A stretch of 64,000 bases of DNA from Bacteroides fragilis. GTDB lineage: Bacteria > Bacillota > Clostridia > Lachnospirales > Lachnospiraceae. Positions 54,433-63,230 of the stretch are shown in pieces. The notes under the pieces were generated by a model. It did not search any database. It saw only the letters and a program-made list of their open reading frames with translations, and was not told the DNA's origin. The stretch's first letter is position 1. Each line of letters begins with the position of its first letter. The position numbers were made by a program, and so were the translations under genes. The stretch is from NCBI GenBank assembly GCA_023664485.1, contig JAMPFK010000003.1:124001-188000 (forward strand), read 5' to 3'.

Positions 54433-56139
54433 TTATGCTTTCACGATCGTAGACAGTTCGTTCTTCCCCCGATGAATCGGATAGCGGACCGCCGGAATCC
54501 TCGTCATCGGATGCAGAAGATTGGTATTCGGATCCGCCTGGATGATGACGCCTTCACCTTCTCCGCATACCGTTTCGACGCTGCATCCGCTGTAATAATT
54601 CTCGACCCGTGCCATCCTGCCGTCCTGTATCTGCTTTTCTCCCGCCACATCGATTTCCACCGCAAAACCGCAGTCATAAGCTTCGCACTCCCTGTCGCTC
54701 GTGATAACATGTTTTCGTATATGCCCTTCTTTGGTCGGAGTAATACAGGTTTCGACCTGAATCCCTTCACAGGGTATCCAGCGGGAATATACTTCTGTCT
54801 CAGAAACACGGAATTCCTCGCAGATACGCCGCACATAAACATGGCCGCTGACAGAAAAAGCGAGCATAGAGTCCGGCGCCGTCTCATGGATTTCCCATTC
54901 AGATTTCGCCACGCTGAATGCAAATTCCGTATCATAGGCAAACTTTCCATATTTGGACGGAGTCTGCCCATGCCCTGACGGGCTGTATCTGCCGGGTACG
55001 AAAGCCGTTACATGGCCGCCGTATCTGTGAATCAGCATATCCGCGTAAGGCAGCGCTTTCTGCTCCTCCAATGCCGGAAGCGGTTTTATTTCCGCCGTCC
55101 AGAAGGGATGATCGTCCGGCAGCATCAAAACGGCAAACGTCTTGAGCGCCCAGTAAGGAGACCCTGGCCCGTTATACCGTTCGCCCATGATCAGATCAGG
55201 ATATCCATATCCGATAGTCAGAATATCGTTTCCGTCAAAAATCGGCCGCTTCATCCAATCGCAGAAATGCCGCACGATCAGCCCTTTCATCACGCCGACA
55301 TCGAACGGTTCTATCCCCGCCATCAGACAGGCTGAGAAGAAGCTCACCTGCGAAAAGCGGTATGTCAGGGAACGGCCAAAAGGCAGCGCCCTTCCTTTTT
55401 CATCGAACCAGTAAATGAACTGCTGCGCAAAAAGCACGGCACGCTCCTTATAGAGCCTGCATCTGTCCGGATCCTCCTCTTCCATGACCGCCGCATAAAA
55501 TAAGCTGTAAAAATGAATCGCAAAGGACACATAGTAATCCTTCTGTCCGGAATCGCCGTCCTGATACCAGCCGTCCCCCAGATAAAAGGAACCCGCCCCG
55601 TCCAGATATTTCTCCAGTTTTTCGGCATCATACTTCCTGCCGCGCTTCTTTAAGGCAATATTGACGAGTACCGCGAACAGCACCCAGTTGCAGACCGGCA
55701 GTTCATACCGGTTGATACCGTAGAGCCAGTCCGCCAGATTGTCTTTTTCCTTATCCGTCAAAGGCTCCCAGATCTTATCCGGCGCAAGGATCAGCCCGTA
55801 GGCCATCGCCGCCATCTCTACAAAGCGCTGGTCAAAAGCGTGAAAGCCGCCCCAGTATTCCTCATTCTCCGGATCCGTCCCGGCCGTCAGCCCTTTTCTG
55901 TATACCGCTTCAAATTCCGCGTCGCTCCCGCCGCCGGCCCAGAACGGCACAAGTCCCCATAAGACCCGTGAAAAAGCTTCCAGCCGGATCGTCCTCTGCC
56001 CATAGGTCGTCGCCGTAACGCCCAGCACGATCCCGGCCTTTTCCTTCGTATAATAAGGCAGCAGCGGCCTGATGATTTCAAGCAGAAGCTCCCTGAAATC
56101 TTCCTTACTATTCAATTTTCCTTCCCAGTCTTTTCTCAT
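54433..56139 (-). CDS. DUF2264 domain protein (predicted glycan-active enzyme)
   Basis: 568 residues. The N-terminal 370 residues match DUF2264, an (alpha/alpha)6-barrel-like family: R-E-L-L-L-E-I-I-R-P-L, R-L-E-A-F-S-R-V-L-W-G, and Y-Q-D-G-D-S-G-Q-K-D-Y-Y. The C-terminal part is beta-rich. The family is uncharacterised but occurs with uronate or heparinase-like enzymes. Cytoplasmic, no signal peptide. It sits between the GH88 gene and the F5/8-like gene in one operon, so it probably acts on the same oligosaccharide. Confidence 0.83.
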   Translation of the reverse strand: MRKDWEGKLNSKEDFRELLLEIIRPLLPYYTKEKAGIVLGVTATTYGQRTIRLEAFSRVLWGLVPFWAGGGSDAEFEAVYRKGLTAGTDPENEEYWGGFHAFDQRFVEMAAMAYGLILAPDKIWEPLTDKEKDNLADWLYGINRYELPVCNWVLFAVLVNIALKKRGRKYDAEKLEKYLDGAGSFYLGDGWYQDGDSGQKDYYVSFAIHFYSLFYAAVMEEEDPDRCRLYKERAVLFAQQFIYWFDEKGRALPFGRSLTYRFSQVSFFSACLMAGIEPFDVGVMKGLIVRHFCDWMKRPIFDGNDILTIGYGYPDLIMGERYNGPGSPYWALKTFAVLMLPDDHPFWTAEIKPLPALEEQKALPYADMLIHRYGGHVTAFVPGRYSPSGHGQTPSKYGKFAYDTEFAFSVAKSEWEIHETAPDSMLAFSVSGHVYVRRICEEFRVSETEVYSRWIPCEGIQVETCITPTKEGHIRKHVITSDRECEAYDCGFAVEIDVAGEKQIQDGRMARVENYYSGCSVETVCGEGEGVIIQADPNTNLLHPMTRIPAVRYPIHRGKNELSTIVKA

Positions 56140-56167
56140 ACACAGCCTCCCTCTCCATTTTCCTTTT

Positions 56168-57355
56168 TTACCAATATAAATTCCAATCCTTCCGCAGCCG
56201 CGTCAGCGCCTCCATATAAAAGTAATCCCCCCAGGAATTACATTCATCGACGCCGTAATGATTACAGGTGTTATATGGCGAATGGTTGGAATAGGTGCTG
56301 TGCAGCACAAGCCCGTTCGACTTCGCGGGATCCTTTACCGCATAGTTATCGTACAGCGATTTCATCATCTGTTCCGCATATTTCCGATAGATCCCCGCTT
56401 CCTCCGGCTCCAGCGATTTGATCATTTCCAACATGCCGCAGGCCGCAATCGACGCCGACGAAGAATCCCTCGGCTGGTCGTCCCCGTCGGTAAATTCCAG
56501 ATCCCAGAAGGGGACCATATCCTTCGGCAGATGCTCCAGATAATACTGTGCCACATTTTTGAAAATATCGATATACTCTTTCCGCTTCGTATACTTATAA
56601 GCGAGCGCCGCGCCGTAAATGCCCCAGGCCTGGCCCCGCGCCCACGCAGAACCGTCGCGGTATCCCTGGCAGGTCGCGCCGTGATCCGGTTCCCCGGTCT
56701 CCATATTGAAGAAAAAGGTGTGCCACGTCGAATAATCTTCCCTGATGACATTCTTAATCGCCGTATGAATATGTTTTTCCGCGATGTTCCGGTACTTTTC
56801 ATCCCCGGTCTCTTCCGATGCCCAGTACAGCAGCGGCAGATTCAGCAGACAGTCGATGATCAGCCTGTAATTTTCCGGCTCGTCCATCGGCCCCCATGCC
56901 TGGATAAATTCCCCCACAGGATGATACCGCGTAATCAGCTGATCCGCCGCCTTTATGGCCGCCTCTTTTCCCTTTTCATTTCCCGTCAGTTTATAGGCCG
57001 CCACACAGGAAGGCGAGTAGAGGAAACCCATATCATGGTGATCCACTTCAATTTTATTATCGATCCTGTGCAAAAAGCTTTCGACCTGCACTTCCGCCGC
57101 TTTTTTCAGCGCGTCCGCATCCGCCGTATTCTTTTCCTTTGCGTATTCATAAGCAAGCCAGATTTCCCCCGTCCAAAACCCTGTCGTCCAGTAGTTATTT
57201 TCAATCGGATGGTAAAAGCCGTCCTCGCTGTATGCCTTCTGGAATTTATCCGTAAATTCCGGCAGATTCCGAACGACCTGATCCGTTGAAAAATCGAGAG
57301 CCGCGTCAATCTCTTCGGGAGAGATCACAGGACTGGTTTCAAATAATATTTTCAT
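56168..57355 (-). CDS. GH88 unsaturated glucuronyl hydrolase
   Basis: 395 residues, usual for the family. N-Y-W-T-T-G-F-W-T-G-E-I-W, D-H-H-D-M-G-F and R-L-I-I-D-C-L-L-N-L carry the two catalytic Asp residues; A-R-G-Q-A-W-G-I-Y is also conserved. GH88 removes the unsaturated uronic acid left by polysaccharide lyases from glycosaminoglycan or pectin-like fragments, in the cytoplasm. It is first in its operon behind a visible promoter. Confidence 0.92.
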   Translation of the reverse strand: MKILFETSPVISPEEIDAALDFSTDQVVRNLPEFTDKFQKAYSEDGFYHPIENNYWTTGFWTGEIWLAYEYAKEKNTADADALKKAAEVQVESFLHRIDNKIEVDHHDMGFLYSPSCVAAYKLTGNEKGKEAAIKAADQLITRYHPVGEFIQAWGPMDEPENYRLIIDCLLNLPLLYWASEETGDEKYRNIAEKHIHTAIKNVIREDYSTWHTFFFNMETGEPDHGATCQGYRDGSAWARGQAWGIYGAALAYKYTKRKEYIDIFKNVAQYYLEHLPKDMVPFWDLEFTDGDDQPRDSSSASIAACGMLEMIKSLEPEEAGIYRKYAEQMMKSLYDNYAVKDPAKSNGLVLHSTYSNHSPYNTCNHYGVDECNSWGDYFYMEALTRLRKDWNLYW

Positions 57356-57419
57356 GCATGCTTCCTCCGTTCTGCCGCGTCCCGGACGCGGCTTGATTTG
57401 GTACTTTTCTCTTATGATG

Positions 57420-57425
57420 ATTATA
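57420..57425 (-). promoter_or_regulatory. Extended -10 promoter of the GH88 operon
   Basis: The minus strand reads TGCTATAAT, an extended -10 element (TG-n-TATAAT), 64 bases before the GH88 ATG. No good -35 is seen, as often for extended -10 promoters or for activated ones. Confidence 0.55.
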
Positions 57426-57482
57426 GCATAGAAATCCCTGTTGCAGTATTATCATACGATAAGAAAATCATAAAAAATCATC

Positions 57483-57494
57483 GTTATTAATAAC
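57483..57494. promoter_or_regulatory. 12-bp palindrome upstream of the GH88 promoter
   Basis: GTTATTAATAAC is a perfect palindrome about 60 bases upstream of the -10 box, in a suitable place for an activator or repressor. No factor can be named. Confidence 0.3.
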
Positions 57495-57507
57495 ATTTGT
57501 TATATTT

Positions 57508-57627
57508 CTTTGTCAGTCAAGACAAAGAAGCGGGCTTTATCCGAAAAGGCGATGCCAACGCTTCGCTCCCTCAGACAAAAGCACCCGCTCCCTATCTGTC
57601 GATCTGTTATGATCCGTCCTGAGACGG
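57508..57627. other. Structured gap after the ABC permease gene
   Basis: The 293-base gap 57356-57648 has no gene. Beyond the promoter it holds CTTTGTC/GACAAAG (57508-57527), CCGTC/GACGG (57614-57627) and a longer minus-strand pairing of AGCGG-GT-GCTTT with AAAGCCCGCT, which is followed by CTTCTTTG. This is probably the terminator of the transporter operon, but no clean T-run marks it. Confidence 0.35.
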
Positions 57628-57648
57628 GCTTTGGAAGTTCTTCTCACA

Positions 57649-58515
57649 CTAGCCTTTCAGCCCCGTAGAAGCCACCCCTTCCACAAAATACTTCTGCAGG
57701 CACAGGAACACGATAATGACCGGTATCAACGAAAGCACCGAGCCGGCCATGATCAGCCCGTACTCGGACGAATACTGCCCGATGAACATCTTTAATCCGA
57801 GCTGGATCGTCTTTTTGCTCTCGGTCTTTAAATAAATGAGCGGTCCTAAATAGTCATTCCAGGTACTGACGAAGGTAAAGATTGTCAGGGTCGATAACGC
57901 CGGCTTGGAAAGCGGCAGCATAATTTTGGCATAAATCTTATATTCGCTCATGCCGTCGATTCTCGCCGCCTCGCACAGATCGCTCGGAATCCCCTCATAG
58001 AACTGTTTCATCATGAACACACCAAAAGCGGAAAACGCCTGCAGGCAGATCATTGCGAGCAGCTTGTCATTTAATCCCATCGCCCGCATCATGATGAACT
58101 GCGGGACCATGTATACCTGCCACGGCATCGCGATCGTCGCAATATATGCCAGAAACAGGGCGTTTTTATGTTTGAACTCCAGCTTTGCAAAGGAATAGGC
58201 TGCAAAGCTCGATGTCAGAAGCTGTAAAAGCGTCACCACGATCGTCAAAAATACCGTATTCTCCACAAACTTCAACATCGGGATCTTTGTCCATATTTTG
58301 ATATAATTATCCCACCTGGGAACCTCCGGAATCCATACAAAAGGATTCATCTGGAATACTTCTCTGTCCGATTTGATCGAGGCGGAAAGCATCCATAAAA
58401 AAGGAATTACCATAACTACTGTTATTATAATTAAAATCAAATACAGCACAATTTTTCCAATCAAAGCATTTCTGCTCTTTGAACTGTATTTTTTCGTTTC
58501 TGTCTTTTCGCTCAT
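57649..58515 (-). CDS. Carbohydrate ABC transporter permease (MalG-like)
   Basis: 288 residues with six predicted membrane helices. The E-A-A-R-I-D-G-M-S loop is the EAA motif that contacts the ATPase. It matches the CUT1 inner-membrane permease of the MalG type. No ATPase gene is in the operon, as is common when a shared MsmK-type ATPase serves many importers. It should import the oligosaccharide used by the GH88 operon. Confidence 0.94.
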   Translation of the reverse strand: MSEKTETKKYSSKSRNALIGKIVLYLILIIITVVMVIPFLWMLSASIKSDREVFQMNPFVWIPEVPRWDNYIKIWTKIPMLKFVENTVFLTIVVTLLQLLTSSFAAYSFAKLEFKHKNALFLAYIATIAMPWQVYMVPQFIMMRAMGLNDKLLAMICLQAFSAFGVFMMKQFYEGIPSDLCEAARIDGMSEYKIYAKIMLPLSKPALSTLTIFTFVSTWNDYLGPLIYLKTESKKTIQLGLKMFIGQYSSEYGLIMAGSVLSLIPVIIVFLCLQKYFVEGVASTGLKG

Positions 58516-58539
58516 CCCGACTCTCCTTTCTCCTGCATT

Positions 58540-59589
58540 TTATGCGTCCAGATTTTTCTCATATCTGAACTGAATCAACGTAACAACAAGCACTATCAGG
58601 AACAATACCATCGCGATCGCGCTGGAATATCCAAGATCCCAATAGTTGAACGCATTCTGATAAATGTAGTATACAAGAACAGTCGCCGATGTGCTTAGCT
58701 TGCCGTCGCCGCCTCCCGCGAGCATGACTGCGATATCATACACCTTGAAGCAGTTGATCGTCAGCATGACGACTACAAAAAAGGTGGTGGAGCGAAGCTG
58801 CGGCCATGTTATGTATTGGAATTTCTGCCAGGTGTTCGCACCGTCAAGGCTTCCCGCCTCATAAAGCTCCGCCGAAATTCCCTGTAAACCCGCCAGATAG
58901 ATTACCATATAATAACCCATGTATTTCCACACGCTGAACAAAATCAGCGTAACCAGCACCAGATTTCCGCTGAACCATTTTGGAAGATTCTCCTGCGCCA
59001 CGCCGAACACCGTCAGCAGAAGATAGTTCACCGGGCCTTTGGAGGGATGGAAGATCATGCTCCAGACCGCCGTGATCGCTACGAGAGAAGCTACATAAGG
59101 GAAAAATGCTACCGTCCGGAAAAAGCCTCTCGCCCGGACTTTTTGATTCAATACGATTGCAAGCGCCAGAGAGGCGATCATCGTCAGCGGCACCGTACCG
59201 ACAACATAGATGATCGTATTTTTTAACGCCGCTATGAAAAATGTATCCGAAGGAAGCTTTATAAAATTTTTCAGCCCGACAAAGGTAATCGCGTTGCTGC
59301 CGTCCCAGTCCATAAAGGCGAGTACGAACGCAAATACGATGGGAATCAGCGTAAATACGGCAAATCCGATAAAGTTCGGCGCGATAAAAGAGTACGCTAC
59401 GAGATCCCGCTTTGCCTCCCTGCTCAAAATTCGGTTATTCCTGACCGCGGTAATTTTTCTCTGCTTTTTCTCTCTTTCCGCAATCAGCTTCTTTTTTTTC
59501 TTAATATCTGACTCTTCGCGGATCTTCTGCATCAAAGCAGCCGATTCCTGCTCCAGCTTTTCCAACTGAGCCGCTTTTTTTTCATCCAT
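58540..59589 (-). CDS. Carbohydrate ABC transporter permease (MalF-like)
   Basis: 349 residues. The first 65 residues are a charged Lys/Glu-rich, coiled-coil-like extension longer than in most MalF-like permeases; then comes A-Y-S-F-I-A-P-N-F-I-G-F and six membrane helices. The EAA-type loop reads Y-E-A-G-S-L-D-G-A-N. Partner of the MalG-like permease, 24 bases upstream of it. Confidence 0.93.
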   Translation of the reverse strand: MDEKKAAQLEKLEQESAALMQKIREESDIKKKKKLIAEREKKQRKITAVRNNRILSREAKRDLVAYSFIAPNFIGFAVFTLIPIVFAFVLAFMDWDGSNAITFVGLKNFIKLPSDTFFIAALKNTIIYVVGTVPLTMIASLALAIVLNQKVRARGFFRTVAFFPYVASLVAITAVWSMIFHPSKGPVNYLLLTVFGVAQENLPKWFSGNLVLVTLILFSVWKYMGYYMVIYLAGLQGISAELYEAGSLDGANTWQKFQYITWPQLRSTTFFVVVMLTINCFKVYDIAVMLAGGGDGKLSTSATVLVYYIYQNAFNYWDLGYSSAIAMVLFLIVLVVTLIQFRYEKNLDA

Positions 59590-59677
59590 TCTCTAAACCC
59601 CCGCCCTTTCCGCCGATAGTCAGGGCTGGTCATTACACCAGCCCCAGTTATCGTCTTATGGATTTTCAAAACAGTGT

Positions 59678-61078
59678 TTACTGTCCCAAGACTTTTCCTA
59701 CTTCATCGTTCATTGCCGCAATACCTTCATCGATCGTCATTTCCTGATTCATGATAGATTTGTGATAAGTATCGAGAATGTCGTTAATTTCGGATACGTT
59801 CTCCGCATAAGGCACTTCCAGATACAGATTGGAAACGTTCAGCGCTTCTTTGCTCTCTGCGTCTGTCGGGAATCCGTCCATGCCGGAAATGATGTTTGCG
59901 ATTTCATCGTTCATGAGCGCCGGGAAGTTGCCTGTTTCAGCCATGACCTTTGCTCCTTCTGCGCCGGATACCCACTCTACGAATCTGAACGCTTCATCCT
60001 TGCTGTCGGATACGCTTGTTACGGAAAGTCCGGTGATCGTACCAAGTGTGGAACCAGGCTCTACGCCCTCAGCATGAGGATATTTTACCATGCCCCAGTT
60101 GCCGCACAGAGACGCGTCATACTCGCCGCTCTCGATATTGGAAATCAGTGTGGAAATGTACCAGGAACCCATATTCATCATCGCTACATCGCCGCCGGAG
60201 AACGCTGCGGAATAGTGCAGGCCCTCTGCGCTCAGATCAGCGTAGTTTCTGCAGATCTGGTCAGCTTCCTGATTCAGTACCATTTCATAATAAGGCTTGA
60301 AGTAATCATACTCGCCGTCCAGAATGGAATGCTTCCCATCCAGTACGCCGAACAGCTGAACCGCGCTTCTCCATGTATGGTAATGCGTGCCATAAATCTG
60401 AGAACCGAAAGTCGGATCAGCGACCTGTCTCGCCAGCGCGTCATATTCCTCAAAAGTCATATCGTTCGTAGGATAGTCAACGCCTGCCGCATCAAAGATA
60501 TCTTTGTTGTAGAAAACGACCCAGAAGTCATTCCTGAAAGGAAGCTCGTAAAGGCTTCCATTAACGGTGATCTGCGCATCTACGCCGCCGTACTGGCTAA
60601 GATCGATCCCTGCAGCGGAAATATAGCTGTCAAGGGGTTCCAGCGTATTCTTGGAAACCAGCGTCGCATAACCCGGAACGTCTTTGATGGTAACAACGTC
60701 GAAATCGGAACCGCTTCCGGATAATTCTGTCGCAAGAACGGTCATGTAATCAGCAGAACCCAGGTCTACCATTTCCAGCGTTACGTTCGGATTTGCCGCC
60801 TCATAAGCATCCTTTAAAGCCTGCCAGTAAGGGGTGGTATCCTTATCCCAGATCGCCCATTTCAGTGTGACCGCCTCGCCTGCGTCCGCCGTATCCGCGG
60901 CAGGCTCCGCTTCTGTCTGCGCCGTATCCGCCGCTGTGTCAGCCGATGACGCATCTGTCGTCTGTGCCGTGTCGGCCGCACTGTCCGCCGGCGCCGCATC
61001 GCCGTTAGAACCGCATCCTGCCAGCAGACCTGTCAGCATTGTTGCCGCCAGCAATACGCTTACTACTTTTTTCTTCAT
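59678..61078 (-). CDS. Extracellular solute-binding lipoprotein of the sugar ABC importer
   Basis: 466 residues. The signal peptide VVSVLLAATMLTGLLAGCGS ends in a lipobox L-A-G-C, so the mature protein is lipid-anchored at the cell surface. A low-complexity Ala/Asp/Thr linker follows (about 28-70), then a family 1 binding-protein fold (L-K-W-A-I-W-D-K-D, V-D-L-G-S). GGGAGG precedes the ATG. It delivers sugar to the two permeases and is divergent from the sensor kinase gene. Confidence 0.94.
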   Translation of the reverse strand: MKKKVVSVLLAATMLTGLLAGCGSNGDAAPADSAADTAQTTDASSADTAADTAQTEAEPAADTADAGEAVTLKWAIWDKDTTPYWQALKDAYEAANPNVTLEMVDLGSADYMTVLATELSGSGSDFDVVTIKDVPGYATLVSKNTLEPLDSYISAAGIDLSQYGGVDAQITVNGSLYELPFRNDFWVVFYNKDIFDAAGVDYPTNDMTFEEYDALARQVADPTFGSQIYGTHYHTWRSAVQLFGVLDGKHSILDGEYDYFKPYYEMVLNQEADQICRNYADLSAEGLHYSAAFSGGDVAMMNMGSWYISTLISNIESGEYDASLCGNWGMVKYPHAEGVEPGSTLGTITGLSVTSVSDSKDEAFRFVEWVSGAEGAKVMAETGNFPALMNDEIANIISGMDGFPTDAESKEALNVSNLYLEVPYAENVSEINDILDTYHKSIMNQEMTIDEGIAAMNDEVGKVLGQ

Positions 61079-61305
61079 CTGTTATATCCTCCCTTTTTAT
61101 ATGTTTTACAGCAATCGTTCAGATTACTATGGTATCCAGTATAAAATTTTGTCTTTCCAATGAACATAGAATTTTTTCCAATTTCCTTCACAATTTATTC
61201 AATATTTATTCCATATATATTCAACTTTTTATGCTTTTTTCCCAAAAAATATAATTTTTTTGAAAAAGATGCACTATTTATTCCATTTTTTCTCCTTCCT
61301 GATAT

Positions 61306-61334
61306 TTGCTTTTCCCAAATCGCGCTCTTATGAT
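61306..61334 (+). promoter_or_regulatory. Promoter of the sensor kinase gene
   Basis: TTGCTT (61306-61311) and TATGAT (61329-61334) are separated by 17 bases, about 50 bases before the preferred start codon at 61386. This supports that start over the upstream in-frame ATG at 61260. Confidence 0.55.
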
Positions 61335-61385
61335 AAAATAGGGAATGAAAATCTAATCCATTCTTCTTATAGTGAGAGAATTTTC

Positions 61386-63230
61386 ATGAAAAAACTTATG
61401 ATATTAAAAAACAAACTGCATAAATATCTCTGTACGATACGCGCCCGTATCCTGTTGTGTACGATTTCGCTCATCGCTTTCATTTGTGTTATCATCACCT
61501 CCATCAGCTACTTTCTCGTGCTGGACAATCTGCGGCAGAACCTGATCCAGACGTCGGAAACGAGGCTTTCCTTTCTGTGCGGATCCATCGACGCCAACGT
61601 GGACAATGTGAGCAGCTTCATCCGTTCCTGTCAGATCAGCACGAAGATCATCAATTTTACAAAAGAAACGGAGCCCTCCGGCAACCAGGCCAGGCGGGAG
61701 GCGCATGATTTCGTGATGGAGAATTACAGCGCCAATGCCTCCCTTCCTTCCCAGCTGATCCGCATGGTCATCATCGGCAAATCCCGAAAGGACATCGTAC
61801 AGGTCGTGGAGCCGCCCTATTCTTCCATCGCGATTTCCGCCGATGCCATCCGCGCGCTCCCTTATTTTGAATCGCTGCATGACCATATGGAAGAAATCGC
61901 CACCGGCATTCTGCCGGATTCCTTCTGCACCTCCAAAGAAATACCGATGATTCCCGTGCTCTATCCGATCGCGCATCCCTATAAAGCGGAGGAAATCGGC
62001 TATATCTTTACGGAGATATCGACTTCCGTCATCACAGACCCCATACGGAATTATCTGTCGGAACGGGACAGCCGCTTTTTCTTCTATATTAATGACTATT
62101 TGTATCAATTCCAGAACGGGACGCTGGTTCCTTATGAAGGCGCTTTTGATGTGACCGGGGATCTGTCGGATCTCGCGCTGAACCCGGATACCCGCATCCA
62201 GACGGTCCGCCTCGGAAACGGGACGGATGCCCCGGAGACTTTTACCATTATCACCCATCCGCTCAACACAAAAGGCTGGTATATCGCGGAATGCGTTGAC
62301 GAATCCCAGCTTACGAAACAGGTGTTTAACATCCTTTTTTCCATCGTGCTGATTACCATCGCCGCCGCGAGCTGCATCGGCATTTTCCTCTCATGCTTCC
62401 TCTCCAGGACCGTCAATGTGCCCGTCAAACAGCTGCAGGCGAGAATCCGGCGGATCGAAAACGGCGATTTTTCGAGAGATCTGTCCACGGAGTGGCCGCA
62501 TGAGCTCGGCGATATCGGAAAGACCATCAACGACCTGTCGGAAAACGTATTGCTTTTAATGGACCAGCGGATTAAGGACGAGCGCCAGAAAAGGGAATAC
62601 GAATACAAAATGCTGCAAAGCCAGATCAACCCGCATTTTCTTTATAATACGCTCAATTCCATCAAATGGATGGCCACTATTCAGAATTCGCCGGGCATCG
62701 CGGAAATGACGACCTCGCTTTCCCGCCTGCTCAAGGATATTTCCAAGGGCGCTACCAATCTCGTATCCATCCGGCATGAGCTGGAACTGCTCAACGATTA
62801 TTTTATCATCCAGCAATACCGGTACGGCGGCACGATCACGTTAACTTTCGACGTGGAAAACGACGCGCTGCTCTCCTGCCAGATTTTAAAGTTCACGCTT
62901 CAGCCGATCGTGGAAAACGCCATCTTTCATGGCATCGAACCAAAAGGAATGGCGGGAAGCATCGTGATTCACCTTTACCAGGACGACGCAGGGGATATCC
63001 ACATCGATGTGACCGACGACGGCGTCGGCATGGAGCCGGAGCTCGCCGGCCGCCTGCTCCATATGGAAGCGCCCGCCTCTTCTTCCTTCTTTAAAGAAAT
63101 CGGCGTCAGCAACGTGCACAAACGGCTGCAGTATGAATTCGGAGCACAGTACGGCCTTTCCATCCACAGCGAAGTGGGAAAATTTACGACCATCTCTATT
63201 TTACTGCCTTTCAGGGAGGAGAACCTATGA
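61386..63230 (+). CDS. YesM-type sensor histidine kinase
   Basis: 614 residues from the ATG at 61386, which lies after the promoter; a frame to 61260 exists but would run through it. Two membrane helices (about 20-45 and 290-310) enclose an extracellular sensor of about 240 residues. Then come HAMP and the His_kinase core: S-Q-I-N-P-H-F-L-Y-N-T-L-N-S-I-K with the phospho-acceptor His, Q-P-I-V-E-N-A-I-F-H-G as N-box and V-T-D-D-G-V-G-M as G-box. It likely senses a sugar outside the cell, and its start overlaps nothing; its stop overlaps the regulator by ATGA. Confidence 0.93.
   Translation: MKKLMILKNKLHKYLCTIRARILLCTISLIAFICVIITSISYFLVLDNLRQNLIQTSETRLSFLCGSIDANVDNVSSFIRSCQISTKIINFTKETEPSGNQARREAHDFVMENYSANASLPSQLIRMVIIGKSRKDIVQVVEPPYSSIAISADAIRALPYFESLHDHMEEIATGILPDSFCTSKEIPMIPVLYPIAHPYKAEEIGYIFTEISTSVITDPIRNYLSERDSRFFFYINDYLYQFQNGTLVPYEGAFDVTGDLSDLALNPDTRIQTVRLGNGTDAPETFTIITHPLNTKGWYIAECVDESQLTKQVFNILFSIVLITIAAASCIGIFLSCFLSRTVNVPVKQLQARIRRIENGDFSRDLSTEWPHELGDIGKTINDLSENVLLLMDQRIKDERQKREYEYKMLQSQINPHFLYNTLNSIKWMATIQNSPGIAEMTTSLSRLLKDISKGATNLVSIRHELELLNDYFIIQQYRYGGTITLTFDVENDALLSCQILKFTLQPIVENAIFHGIEPKGMAGSIVIHLYQDDAGDIHIDVTDDGVGMEPELAGRLLHMEAPASSSFFKEIGVSNVHKRLQYEFGAQYGLSIHSEVGKFTTISILLPFREENL

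Noticed and set aside
61260..61385. Upstream ATG extending the sensor kinase by 42 codons
   Set aside because: The extension contains the -35/-10 promoter elements at 61306-61334.
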